64,000 nt of DNA from the NCBI RefSeq assembly GCF_002300555.2, contig NZ_NTHN02000026.1, positions 1 to 64,000 on the forward strand, written 5' to 3'. Below, piece after piece: positions 36,232 to 44,192 of this stretch. Position numbers and translations under genes: made by a program. This DNA is from Alloyangia mangrovi (GTDB lineage: Bacteria > Pseudomonadota > Alphaproteobacteria > Rhodobacterales > Rhodobacteraceae). Each line of letters opens with the position of its first letter. Within the stretch, counting starts at the first letter, position 1. The notes under the pieces were generated by a model that did no database searches, was not told the DNA's origin, and saw only the letters and a program-made list of their open reading frames with translations.

Positions 36232-37362
36232 TCAGCGCCCCTCGGGGATCTTGCCGGCAATCCACCGGGCGAACTCGTAGTTCGGCCGCTCGAGGTGCGA
36301 CAGCGCCCCCGGCGCGGCAAAGCGCGATTGCATCCCCTTCCAGACCCGTTCGGTACAGCCCCGGTCCTCGTCGTTCACCGAGTCGAGCAACGCCTTCAGC
36401 CTGGTGAAATGCGAGGCCGCCTCGGGGTCGGCGATGAAATCCGGGTGCAGCCCGCCGCCGAAGAGGATCTTCACGTGGCCCGGGCCATCGGGCGTCAGGC
36501 ACAGGTACCAGAAATAGCCCGGCGTCAGGGTGATCAGCAGCGACGGGTAGACCGCCAGCAGCCAGGTCCGGTAGCGCTCCTCGCCCTGCAGCGCGGTGTT
36601 GCCGGGATGGGCGATCGACAGGGCGATCGAGTCGTCCTTCAGAATGTGGTGGTAGTTGAACCCCTCGAACCCCTCGGGGCAGGTCATCTTCTTCAGGTCC
36701 ACCGCGCCGCCGATGGTGCCGCCGTGGCACATGGGCAGGTGATAGCTCTCCATGAAGTTCTCGGCGAGGATCTTCCAGTTGGTGTCCCAGCGGTGCTCCT
36801 CGCGGAAGGTCTCGACGTAGTCTTCCATCTGCAGGTAGCCGACAAGCTCATCGACCTCGCGCAGCGTCTCGCCGGGCTCGGGCAGATCGGGATCGAGGGT
36901 GACCATGATCCAGCCCTTCCAGTCGACGCAACGGACCTGCGGCAGGCGGGTGCTCTCCTTGCAGAAGCTGGCGTTCAGCTCCATCGCCGGAGCGCCGCGC
37001 AGCGACCCGTCGAGATTGTAGCTCCAGGCGTGGTAGGGGCAGGTGATGGTGCGGACGTTGCCGCGCCCCTCGAGCAGCACCGACATGCGATGGCGGCAGA
37101 CGTTGGAGAGCGCCCGCAGCGCCCCCTCCCGGTCGCGCAGCACGACGACCGGCTCTCCGGCGATCTCCATCGTCAGGTAGTCCCCCGGCGCCTTCAGCGC
37201 ATCGACCCGCCCGGCGCAGAGCCAGCTCGCGGCGAAGACATGCGCCTGCTCGAGCCCGAGGAAATCCTCGGACGTGTAAACCGAGACCGGCATGGCCTGC
37301 GCCCTCTCGAAGGGGACGGCGACATTGGCGCGCAGTTCGGCGGCGGGATCGTGCAGGGTCAT
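36232..37362 (-). CDS. Aromatic ring-hydroxylating dioxygenase alpha-subunit-like Rieske oxygenase
   Basis: The 376-residue oxygenase component has a Rieske [2Fe-2S] domain (about 35-150) with CRHRM ... CPYHAWSYNLDG (C-x-H and C-x2-H ligands). The catalytic domain has the mononuclear-iron histidines in ENFMESYHLPMCHGG. No reductase, ferredoxin or beta subunit is adjacent, so it must borrow electron donors. In this order such solitary subunits include quaternary-amine (betaine, carnitine or stachydrine-type) monooxygenases as well as true aromatic oxygenases. I cannot choose between them. Confidence 0.87.
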   Translation of the reverse strand: MTLHDPAAELRANVAVPFERAQAMPVSVYTSEDFLGLEQAHVFAASWLCAGRVDALKAPGDYLTMEIAGEPVVVLRDREGALRALSNVCRHRMSVLLEGRGNVRTITCPYHAWSYNLDGSLRGAPAMELNASFCKESTRLPQVRCVDWKGWIMVTLDPDLPEPGETLREVDELVGYLQMEDYVETFREEHRWDTNWKILAENFMESYHLPMCHGGTIGGAVDLKKMTCPEGFEGFNYHHILKDDSIALSIAHPGNTALQGEERYRTWLLAVYPSLLITLTPGYFWYLCLTPDGPGHVKILFGGGLHPDFIADPEAASHFTRLKALLDSVNDEDRGCTERVWKGMQSRFAAPGALSHLERPNYEFARWIAGKIPEGR

Positions 37363-37574
37363 TCTGTGCTCCAGTGCGGCTCCAGGGAGCCGTTCAGAAA
37401 CCGTTAATGGACGGCGCGCAGCGAGCCCGCAAAACGCGCGCCCGTCAAGTCAAACCGCTGTGCCTCTGTCGGCGCGGGCATCACGGGTCGTGATCGGGAG
37501 GCGCACGAAACTGCGTTTGACCGTCCCCGCGGGGACGGCGATCACTGGGCGCAGACAAGCACGGGACAAACCTC

Positions 37575-38192
37575 ATGACGACGATCACCCTCTACGGACA
37601 CCCCGACAGCGGCCACGCCTGCAAGGTGGCCCTGGCCCTCGCGCTGGCCGGGATCGCGCATGAGACCGTCTTCGTCGACATCTGGGCCGCGCCAGAGACG
37701 CGCCCCGCCGCCTTCCTCGCCGCCAGCCCGCTGGCGCAGGTGCCCGCGCTGGTCATTGATGGCGCGGCGATGACCCAGTCCGGCGCCATCCTGCTCGAGA
37801 TCGCCCGCCGCTGGCAGGTGCTGGGCGGCGCAAGCCCCGCCGGGACGCGCCGCGGTGCCGAACTGCTGATGTGGGAGGCGAACCGCATCGGCATGTGCCT
37901 GCCGCAGCTCGTCGAGGCGCGCCGTCCCCACGGGGACAGCTTTCCCGGCGGCACCGTGGAGTGGCTCACCGGGCGCTACGAGACCGACCGCGCCAATTTC
38001 GACCGGCTGTTGGGCGAGGGGCGCTTCTTCCACGGCGATGCCCCGGGGATCGGCGACTGCGCCATCTGGGGCTACGTGCAATGGCTCGACAAGGCCGGGG
38101 TCGCGCCCTCCGAGGCGATGGCCGGCTGGATCGGCCGCATGCGGGCCCTGCCGCAGATGCGTCCCCGCGGGGACAGCTGGTTCCCGGCCTGA
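37575..38192 (+). CDS. Glutathione S-transferase family protein
   Basis: The 205-residue protein has a GST N-domain (MTTITLYGHPDSGHACKVAL, then SPLAQVPALVIDGAAMTQSG, residues 1-80) and a helical C-domain with RFFHGDAPGIGDCAIWGYVQ. The conserved cis-Pro (QVPAL) and the following acidic/Ser glutathione site are present. The substrate is unknown. It is divergent from the Rieske oxygenase with a 212-bp spacer, so a joint catabolic role is possible but not shown. Confidence 0.85.
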   Translation: MTTITLYGHPDSGHACKVALALALAGIAHETVFVDIWAAPETRPAAFLAASPLAQVPALVIDGAAMTQSGAILLEIARRWQVLGGASPAGTRRGAELLMWEANRIGMCLPQLVEARRPHGDSFPGGTVEWLTGRYETDRANFDRLLGEGRFFHGDAPGIGDCAIWGYVQWLDKAGVAPSEAMAGWIGRMRALPQMRPRGDSWFPA

Positions 38193-38292
38193 CCACGTTA
38201 CCGCCGCGTCTCAACTTGAGGGGGAAAACTCCGCCACGCTCTCTCCCCTGCGGTCGCGCCGCCTCGGCAGGGGCGGCAGGCCCTTCGGCGGA

Positions 38293-38314
38293 GCAATGCC
38301 GCATTGCAGAGCAA
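38293..38314. promoter_or_regulatory. Tandem GCAA/TTGC palindromes upstream of phasin
   Basis: Two overlapping inverted repeats are visible: GCAATG-ccg-CATTGC (38293-38307) and TTGC-aga-GCAA (38304-38314). They lie about 100-120 bp before the phasin start. TGC-rich sites of this kind are bound by PhaR repressors of phasin genes. The assignment here is inference. Confidence 0.45.
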
Positions 38315-38415
38315 CCTGTGACAAATTGACCGTAAGCAGGGGGTGCAACGTCCCGCTCGTGCCTGTCCTGTGGTAAGGGTGGGGCAATTCTATCCTGCTT
38401 GGAAGGAGCCCAGAC

Positions 38416-39102
38416 ATGGATAAGCCGACCCCCCGCAAGACCACCACGCGCAGCCAGTCGACCTCGTCGCGGGGCAGCAGCTCGCGCCGCCGCACGCCGG
38501 TGAAGCCCGCCGAGGTGACCCCGGCCAAGACCGCAACTTCCGTGACAAAAGAGGCACCTGAGGCCATGGCTGCCACCCCGGCACCTGCCCCCGAGGCCCC
38601 GCAAACGCCCCCTCCCGCGCCAGTGGAGGCTGCGGCACCCGCCCCTGCAGAGCCCGCGTCCAAGCCGCAGTCCACGCCGCGCCGCAGCGTCGCGAAACTT
38701 GCCGAATCGAGCGAGCCCGTGACCAAACCCGCGGCCAAGGCCGCCGCGAAGCCCGCCCCGGCAAAACCGGCCATGTCGAAACCGGCCGCAAAGCCGGCTG
38801 TGCCGGCCGCCGCGACCGAGCCCCTCGCCGAGCGCCACTTGCGGATGAGCTGGGATCTCGAGCCCTATGCGACCACCGCGATTGTCGAAACCATGCTCGA
38901 CATCGGCGCCGAGCTGCAGAGCTTCACCGCCGAGCGGGTGCGCGAGGACGTGGCGACGCAGCACAGGATGCTGCACTGCAAGACGCCCGGCGAGCTGATC
39001 CACATTCAGAGCGCCTTCTTCCAGAAGGCCAGCGAGGATTACCGCGCCCATTGGGGCCGCCTCGCGGAGCTGGGCGGCAAGCTCTCGATCTTCCCGAGCT
39101 GA
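38416..39102 (+). CDS. Phasin family protein with Ala/Pro/Lys-rich N-terminal extension
   Basis: The 228-residue protein consists of a long low-complexity segment (about 1-135) rich in Ala, Pro, Lys and Thr with KPAAKPA-like repeats, then an amphipathic helical phasin-like domain (about 145-225: ATTAIVETMLDIGAELQSFT, AERVREDVATQHRMLHCKTP, FFQKASEDYRAHWGRLAELG). Phasins coat polyhydroxyalkanoate granules. The basic N-terminus could contact DNA, as in PhaM/PhaF-type proteins (inference). RBS GGAAGGAG precedes the ATG. Related palindromes lie upstream and near the hydroxybutyryl-CoA dehydrogenase gene. Confidence 0.82.
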   Translation: MDKPTPRKTTTRSQSTSSRGSSSRRRTPVKPAEVTPAKTATSVTKEAPEAMAATPAPAPEAPQTPPPAPVEAAAPAPAEPASKPQSTPRRSVAKLAESSEPVTKPAAKAAAKPAPAKPAMSKPAAKPAVPAAATEPLAERHLRMSWDLEPYATTAIVETMLDIGAELQSFTAERVREDVATQHRMLHCKTPGELIHIQSAFFQKASEDYRAHWGRLAELGGKLSIFPS

Positions 39103-39171
39103 GCCGAAGCTGCCGCGTCCCGTCCGTTCTGCGGGCGGGGCGGGCTCCGGCGTGTCGTTCAGGCGCACCGT

Positions 39172-40086
39172 TCAGGCGCGCTGGGCGAGCAGCCGGGTCA
39201 ACGTCGGATGCAGGGCTTCGGCGATCTCGGCATGTGCGGCGGGGCTCAGTGCCTCGGCGGCGGCGCCGGCATCGAAATCGGCAAAGACCATCCCCTCGGT
39301 CCCGGCCCCCATGCTGGCGGCAGAGAGCGGGCGGTCCAGCAGCGCGGCGGCGCGGGGTCGGAGGGCTTCGAGCATACCGCGCTCGATGAAGAGCGGGGCG
39401 GGCGAAAGCGCGTTCACATGAGTGTCGGGCGGCGTGTGACCGGCGGCCCATAGCAGGACGGCCCGCCCGCCCAGAAGCGTCAGCAGGTGCTTCATCCGGG
39501 CGACCCAGGCGAGCCGCAGCTCGGCGGTGACCTCGGCAAAGCGCGCCTCCGAGATCTCGCGCAGCCGGCCCAGCATGTGCAGGGTGAAATGGAACTCTGT
39601 GAAATCCACCTCGGGGAAAAGCTGCTGCAACCGGTCCGAGGCGCGCAGGAAGCGGTCGTTGCGCCGCGGGTGCACGCCGTAGAAGCGGTTCGACATGTTC
39701 TGCGCCCCCATCACCTGGATGACGCAGAGCTCGGCGCGGGCGGCAAGGTTCAGCACCGCCGGATCGCCGAGGTAGAGATCGATCCCGGCATTGACCACGC
39801 CGAGGTTGACGCAGGGCAGGGCGGTGGCCCCCTCGGCCTCTCCGCCCGCGTTTTCCGATATCTCCGCCCGCTCTGCCAGCGCGCTCTCGACCAATGCCGG
39901 GAAGGGCGCCTTGACGAAACGGCCGAAGGTCTCGGCCCCGCCGAGAAAGGCGACATAGGGCGCGTCCAGCGCCCGCTTGGGGCCGCGGAACAGCAGGCGC
40001 GAGCGGCCATAGCGACACGGAAAATATTCCAGCGCACCCTGAAAGGACCCGGCAACGGACATGACGTCCCCCAATCTGATTCCCAT
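39172..40086 (-). CDS. DUF6473 family protein, function unknown
   Basis: The 304-residue cytoplasmic protein resembles the Rhodobacterales DUF6473 family: ALEYFPCRYGRSRLLFRGPK, APYVAFLGGAETFGRFVKAP, PCVNLGVVNAGIDLYLGDPA, VIQVMGAQNMSNRFYGVHPR. The FLGGAETFGRF start followed by a GVVNAGID block recalls SGNH/GSCFA-like or sulfotransferase-associated folds, but I see no catalytic set I would defend. It is convergent with phasin and divergent from hbd, between two genes that may belong to polyhydroxybutyrate metabolism. Confidence 0.75.
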   Translation of the reverse strand: MGIRLGDVMSVAGSFQGALEYFPCRYGRSRLLFRGPKRALDAPYVAFLGGAETFGRFVKAPFPALVESALAERAEISENAGGEAEGATALPCVNLGVVNAGIDLYLGDPAVLNLAARAELCVIQVMGAQNMSNRFYGVHPRRNDRFLRASDRLQQLFPEVDFTEFHFTLHMLGRLREISEARFAEVTAELRLAWVARMKHLLTLLGGRAVLLWAAGHTPPDTHVNALSPAPLFIERGMLEALRPRAAALLDRPLSAASMGAGTEGMVFADFDAGAAAEALSPAAHAEIAEALHPTLTRLLAQRA

Positions 40087-40142
40087 TCACCCGGCGTCAG
40101 GATCAGCCACCCGCCCCAACAATTCGCTAATGCGAAAATGCA

Positions 40143-40155
40143 GGCAAAAATTGCC
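40143..40155. promoter_or_regulatory. GGCAA-aaa-TTGCC palindrome upstream of hbd and DUF6473
   Basis: A perfect 5-bp inverted repeat sits in the 137-bp divergent spacer. It shares the GCAA/TTGC half-site seen upstream of the phasin gene. It may be a common regulator site, but this is inference. Confidence 0.4.
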
Positions 40156-40223
40156 GCACCCCGGCTTGCGGCGGGCTGGCGCGGAGGCATAAGGTTGCCG
40201 CGCATCAAAGCAGGATAGGGCGC

Positions 40224-41099
40224 ATGGAAATCAAGAGCATCGGTGTCATCGGCGCGGGTCAGATGGGCAATGGCATCGCCCACGTCATGGCGCTTGCGGG
40301 CTACGAGGTGCGCCTGTCGGACGTCAGCCAGGAGGCGCTCGACGCCGCGGTCGAGCTGATCACCCGCAACCTCGACCGCCAGGTCAGCCGCGAGAAGATC
40401 TCGGGCGAGGCCCGCGATACCGCGCTGGCGAAGATTTCCACCACGCTCGACAAGGTCGAGATCGCCCACACCGATCTGGTGATCGAGGCCGCCACCGAGC
40501 AGGAGTCGGTGAAGACCAAGATCTTCGAGGGGCTGGTGCCGCACCTGCTGCCGCACACGATCCTGACCTCGAACACCTCCTCGATTTCCATCACCCGGCT
40601 CGCCTCGCGCACCGACCGGCCCGAGAAGTTCCTCGGCTTCCACTTCATGAACCCGGTGCCGGTGATGCAGCTGGTCGAGCTGATCCGCGGCATCGCCACC
40701 GACGAGCCGACCTACCAGGCCTGCCTCAAGGTGGTCGAGAACCTCGGCAAGACCGCCGCCTCGGCCGAGGATTTCCCGGCCTTCATCGTCAACCGCATCC
40801 TGGTGCCGATGATCAACGAGGCGGTCTACACGCTCTACGAGGGTGTCGGCAACGTGCGCTCGATCGACATGGCGATGAAGCTCGGCGCCAACCATCCGAT
40901 GGGCCCGCTCGAGCTGGCCGATTTCATCGGTCTCGACACCTGCCTCGCGATCATGAACGTGCTGCACGACGGTCTGGCGGACACCAAGTACCGCCCCTGC
41001 CCGCTGCTCACCAAATACGTCGAGGCCGGCTGGCTCGGCCGCAAGACCAAGCGCGGCTTCTACGACTACCGCGGCGACGAGCCCGTCCCGACCCGCTGA
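40224..41099 (+). CDS. 3-hydroxybutyryl-CoA dehydrogenase
   Basis: The 291-residue NAD-dependent enzyme interconverts acetoacetyl-CoA and 3-hydroxybutyryl-CoA. The Rossmann motif is IGVIGAGQMGNGIAHVMALA. ATEQESVKTKIF follows, then the catalytic histidine region FLGFHFMNPVPVMQLVELI and the C-terminal dimer domain NHPMGPLELADFIGLDTCLA. Length matches the stand-alone Hbd/PaaH type. The in-frame ATG at 40224 fits the family N-terminus. Repeat F begins 12 bp after the stop. Confidence 0.94.
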   Translation: MEIKSIGVIGAGQMGNGIAHVMALAGYEVRLSDVSQEALDAAVELITRNLDRQVSREKISGEARDTALAKISTTLDKVEIAHTDLVIEAATEQESVKTKIFEGLVPHLLPHTILTSNTSSISITRLASRTDRPEKFLGFHFMNPVPVMQLVELIRGIATDEPTYQACLKVVENLGKTAASAEDFPAFIVNRILVPMINEAVYTLYEGVGNVRSIDMAMKLGANHPMGPLELADFIGLDTCLAIMNVLHDGLADTKYRPCPLLTKYVEAGWLGRKTKRGFYDYRGDEPVPTR

Positions 41100-41110
41100 T
41101 CCGCGGCGCC

Positions 41111-41172
41111 TTTCTTCTAGGTCGAAATATCCCGGGGGTGAGGCGCGCAGCGCCGAGGGGGCAGCGCCCCCT
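41111..41172 (+). repeat. Dispersed intergenic repeat, copy F
   Basis: The core TTTCTTCTAGgtcGAAATAT is followed by stem GGCGC-gca-GCGCC (41142-41154) and GGGGGCagcGCCCCC. It lies between the convergent hbd and acyltransferase genes. Confidence 0.85.
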
Positions 41173-41181
41173 TGCTGCGTC

Positions 41182-42069
41182 CTAGCCCTTCAGTGCCAGC
41201 GTCCGGTCCCGCAGCCAGGCGACGAACTCGCGCTGGTTGCCGCTCCAGCCGCGCACCTCCTCGGGGCTGATCGGGGCGCCGACCACCGGTGCCTGCGGCC
41301 GTCCGCAGGCGTGGATCACCTCGTGGATCAGCAGCCCCTGGCGCAGCGTCGGCGAGAGGCGGTTGGCGATCTGGTAGGCCCGGCTGTTCTGGCCGGGGAA
41401 GTAGATCGGCACCACGGTGGCGCCCGAACGCTGGATCATCTTGGCGGTGAAGGGATTCCACACGGCCTCGATGGCATTGCCGAACATCGAGCCGGACGAG
41501 GCCACCACGCCAGACGGAAACAGCGCGATCACCCCGCCACGCTTGAGGTGGTCCATGGCCGTGGCGCGCATCTCGAGGCTCTGCTCGCGCGCCGTCTCCT
41601 CGTGCGGGAAGGGCACCGGGATCATGAACTCGGCGATCTCCTGCACCCCCGTCAGCAGAGAGCGGGTGAGGATGCGGTAGTCGGTGCGCACCCGGCCGAT
41701 CAGCTCGGCGAGGATCATCCCGTCGACCAGCCCATGCGGGTGGTTGGCAACGACGATCACCGGGCCGTCCTGCGGGATGCGGGCGATCTGTTCGGCGGGG
41801 GTCTGCAGCTCGATGCGCATCATCCGCAACGCCTGCGCCCAGAAATCCTGCCCCTCGGGCACGCCTTCGCGCTCGAAGCGGCGCACCAGGCGGATCAGCG
41901 GCAGCTTCCCGGTCGTCCACTCCAGCGCGCGGATGGTGTTGGCCTTCCAGGGGTTGGTGAAGGTATTGGCGTAGCTGAGCTTGCGCTTGTCATAGGGCGC
42001 TGGCGGAGCCGCGGTCGGCTGCGGCGCCGCGGTGTCCCCCTTGGCCGGGGCGTCATAGCTGTCGAGCAT
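41182..42069 (-). CDS. Lysophospholipid acyltransferase family protein (PlsC-like)
   Basis: The 295-residue acyltransferase has the active-site block VVANHPHGLVDGMILAELIG, a His-x5-Asp variant like that of NHPxGxxDG-type enzymes, and the glycerol-phosphate motif GGVIALFPSGVVASSGSMFG. Residues 1-30 are low-complexity (Ala, Pro). It could acylate lysophosphatidic acid or another lyso-lipid such as lyso-ornithine lipid. The start MLDSYDAPAK at 42069 has a strong AGGGGAGG site. Upstream in-frame Met codons overlap the HPr gene and are less likely. It is last in the HPr-containing operon. Confidence 0.87.
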   Translation of the reverse strand: MLDSYDAPAKGDTAAPQPTAAPPAPYDKRKLSYANTFTNPWKANTIRALEWTTGKLPLIRLVRRFEREGVPEGQDFWAQALRMMRIELQTPAEQIARIPQDGPVIVVANHPHGLVDGMILAELIGRVRTDYRILTRSLLTGVQEIAEFMIPVPFPHEETAREQSLEMRATAMDHLKRGGVIALFPSGVVASSGSMFGNAIEAVWNPFTAKMIQRSGATVVPIYFPGQNSRAYQIANRLSPTLRQGLLIHEVIHACGRPQAPVVGAPISPEEVRGWSGNQREFVAWLRDRTLALKG

Positions 42070-42106
42070 GTGCCTCCCCTGCTGTGTCATGCGACCGGTC
42101 CGCGCG

Positions 42107-42388
42107 TCAGTTGTCCTCGCCGAAGCGGTTGGCGACAAGCGCCTCGAGCGCATCGGCGAGCGCCTTGGCGTCGGGGCCCGAGGTTTCGACTTCAATAGAG
42201 CTTCCCTTGGAAGCTGCCAACATCAAAAGCCCCATGATGCTGTCGCCGCCGGCGCTCATGCCGTCCTTGGAGACCTCGGCATGGGCGTCGAATCCCTCGA
42301 CGACCTCGACCAGCTTGGCGGAGGCACGGGCATGCAGCCCCTTTTCGTTGACGATGTTCAGCACGCGGCGAACAGAGGTATCACTCAT
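42107..42388 (-). CDS. ptsH: Phosphocarrier protein HPr
   Basis: The 93-residue HPr carries the phosphotransfer histidine in EKGLHARASAKLVEVV and the regulatory serine in DSIMGLLMLAASKGSSIEV, the site phosphorylated by HprK. The start is the ATG at 42388. A TTG two codons upstream is also possible. It sits 47 bp after the EIIA-Man gene. With EIIA, RapZ and HprK it forms the incomplete regulatory PTS typical of alphaproteobacteria, with no sugar permease in the cluster. Confidence 0.96.
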   Translation of the reverse strand: MSDTSVRRVLNIVNEKGLHARASAKLVEVVEGFDAHAEVSKDGMSAGGDSIMGLLMLAASKGSSIEVETSGPDAKALADALEALVANRFGEDN

Positions 42389-42435
42389 CTTCAAACTCTT
42401 GGTTGCGGGGCCATCGCGGGGCTCGGGATGCGGTC

Positions 42436-42834
42436 CTAGACCGGATCGGGCCTGACGTTCTGGCTGTCAATGTACTTGCGGCCGGCCTCGAGCGCGCCGC
42501 GCACGGCGTCCGGCACCGACAGCTGGCGAGTCTTGGCGAGCTTGATCAGCATCGGCAGGTTCATGCCGTAGAGGATGCGTCGGTTCTCGGGCTGGCAGGC
42601 GAGCAGGCTGAGGTTCGAGGGCGAGCCGCCGAAGAGGTCGGTGACCAGCACCACGCCGTCGCCGGTATCGACGCTGTCGGCGGCAGCGCAGATCTCGGAT
42701 TGCTTCTTGGCGCGGTCATGCTCGGCCTCGATGGAGATGGCCATGATTCCGGGCTGCACGCCAACCACGTGTTCCACGGCCGAAAGGTATTCCTTTGCCA
42801 GCCCACCATGCGCCACGATCACGATGCCGATCAC
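42436..42834 (-). CDS. PTS EIIA component, mannose/fructose family
   Basis: The 132-residue EIIA has its active-site histidine at about residue 9 in GIVIVAHGGLAKEYLSAVEH and the family motifs VVLVTDLFGGSPSNLSLLA and ILYGMNLPMLIKLAKTRQLS. No EIIB or EIIC follows, so it is likely a regulatory acceptor of phosphate from HPr and not a sugar transporter part. In relatives it has been linked to ChvGI signalling and nutrient control. Its start overlaps the rapZ stop by 4 bp. Confidence 0.93.
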   Translation of the reverse strand: MIGIVIVAHGGLAKEYLSAVEHVVGVQPGIMAISIEAEHDRAKKQSEICAAADSVDTGDGVVLVTDLFGGSPSNLSLLACQPENRRILYGMNLPMLIKLAKTRQLSVPDAVRGALEAGRKYIDSQNVRPDPV

Positions 42835-43754
42835 GCCTGCGACCTCTCGTCCAGTCCAGTTGCCACGCCCTTGGCGGCTTGGCCGCGGCGTTCGAGTTCC
42901 CGGTGCCTAGTTGACACCTGCCAGCCCTGCTCCGCAAGGGCACGCGCGACGGTTTCCGTCACGGTGACGGAACGATGTTGCCCGCCGGTGCAGCCAAATC
43001 CGAAAGAGAGATGCGCCTTGCCCTCATCCGTGCAGGCCGGAAGGAGAAAGAGCGCGAGGTCGATCACCTTTAGCATGAATGGATCGAAGCGCGGGTCGGC
43101 TTTCACATGCGCCTGCACCGGTGCGTCGAGCCCGCTGAGGGCGCGCAGATCGGGCACCCAGTGCGGGTTGTCGAGGAAGCGGCAATCGAAGACCATGTCG
43201 AGCCCCTGCGGCAGGCCGCGCTTGTAGGAGAAGCTCTCGACCGAAACCGCGAGTTGCTGCGCCTGCTCCCCGGCGAACCAGCTTGCGAGCTGGGCGCGCA
43301 GTTCGTGCGGGCTCATCTCGGAGGTGTCTATGAGGATGTCGGCGGCGGCGCGGGCCTGTTCGAGCAGCGCCAACTCGCGGGTGATGCCCTCGGTATAGGC
43401 GCTGTCGGGGGCGAGCGGGTGACGGCGGCGGGTCTCGGAATACCGCCGGGCGAGCACGGTCGGCGCGGCGTCGAGATAGAGTAGCTGCGGGCTGATCTGC
43501 GGCTGCTCGGCCAGCGCCGCCTGCAGCGAGAGCAGCCCCCCGACGGTGAAATCACGGTTGCGGATGTCGACGCCGAGCGCCAGCGGGCGGTCCAGCGCCG
43601 GGCCCTCGAGCAGCCGCGGGATCAGCCCCAGCGGGATATTGTCGATCGCCTCGAAGCCGAAATCCTCCAGCGCGTTGATCGCGGTGGAGCGCCCGGCGCC
43701 CGAGGGGCCGGTCACCAGCACGACGTGCTGGGGTCCTTTGGGCGAGTCATCCAT
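42831..43754 (-). CDS. rapZ: RNase adapter protein RapZ (YvcJ family)
   Basis: The 307-residue nucleotide-binding protein has Walker A VTGPSGAGRSTAINALEDFG, with Arg where enterobacterial RapZ has Lys, a pattern I believe is usual in this order. The C-terminal domain has HLSFGFGCTGGQHRSVTVTE. In E. coli RapZ delivers GlmZ RNA to RNase E. No glmS system is visible here, so its target is unknown. I chose the ATG at 43754 (MDDSPKGP) over a GTG one codon upstream. It overlaps hprK on one side and EIIA on the other. Confidence 0.94.
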   Translation of the reverse strand: MDDSPKGPQHVVLVTGPSGAGRSTAINALEDFGFEAIDNIPLGLIPRLLEGPALDRPLALGVDIRNRDFTVGGLLSLQAALAEQPQISPQLLYLDAAPTVLARRYSETRRRHPLAPDSAYTEGITRELALLEQARAAADILIDTSEMSPHELRAQLASWFAGEQAQQLAVSVESFSYKRGLPQGLDMVFDCRFLDNPHWVPDLRALSGLDAPVQAHVKADPRFDPFMLKVIDLALFLLPACTDEGKAHLSFGFGCTGGQHRSVTVTETVARALAEQGWQVSTRHRELERRGQAAKGVATGLDERSQA

Positions 43755-44188
43755 CACGCGGATCCCTTGTTGCGCCTTTCAGATATTGAACGAGCGCTGC
43801 GGGAAAATAGGGGTGCGCGGCATTGTGAAGCAATGGGAGATTTCGCGTCTGCAGCACGATTTCCCGATGCGGGGGCAGGCGTTCGGTTTCCGGTGTGTCG
43901 AGATCGAGCACGGCGACGACCTCGGCACGGGGCAGGTGGTCGACCCGCAGCAGCCCCAGGAAGCGCGCCTCGATCATCCCGGCGAGCAGGGCAGGGGGGG
44001 CTGGCCCAGAGGGCACCTGCCGCCAGCGTCAGCACCACGCGGTCGTCGGCGACCAGCTGCGCCCCGCGCGCCATCATCTCGAGCGCGAGGCCGGATTTGC
44101 CCGCGCCCGATGCGCCGCGGATCAGCAGCGCGCGCCCGTTCACCGCCACGGCGGTGGCGTGCAGGATCAGCGGATCGGGGACGGTCAT
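43747..44188 (-). CDS. hprK: HPr kinase/phosphorylase, short alphaproteobacterial form (apparent frameshift)
   Basis: The protein consists of the kinase domain only, as usual in alphaproteobacteria. P-loop LLIRGASGAGKSGLALEMMA is followed by GAQLVADDRVVLT. Seven C on this strand (43994-44000) break the frame after GALWASPP. With six, the protein continues ALLAGMIEARFLGLLRVDHL to KGATRDPRDG, 146 residues, stopping inside the rapZ start. It phosphorylates HPr on serine in response to metabolites. It lies 4 bp downstream of chvG. The clean restoration argues for a sequence error. Confidence 0.92.
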
Positions 44189-44192
44189 GGGA

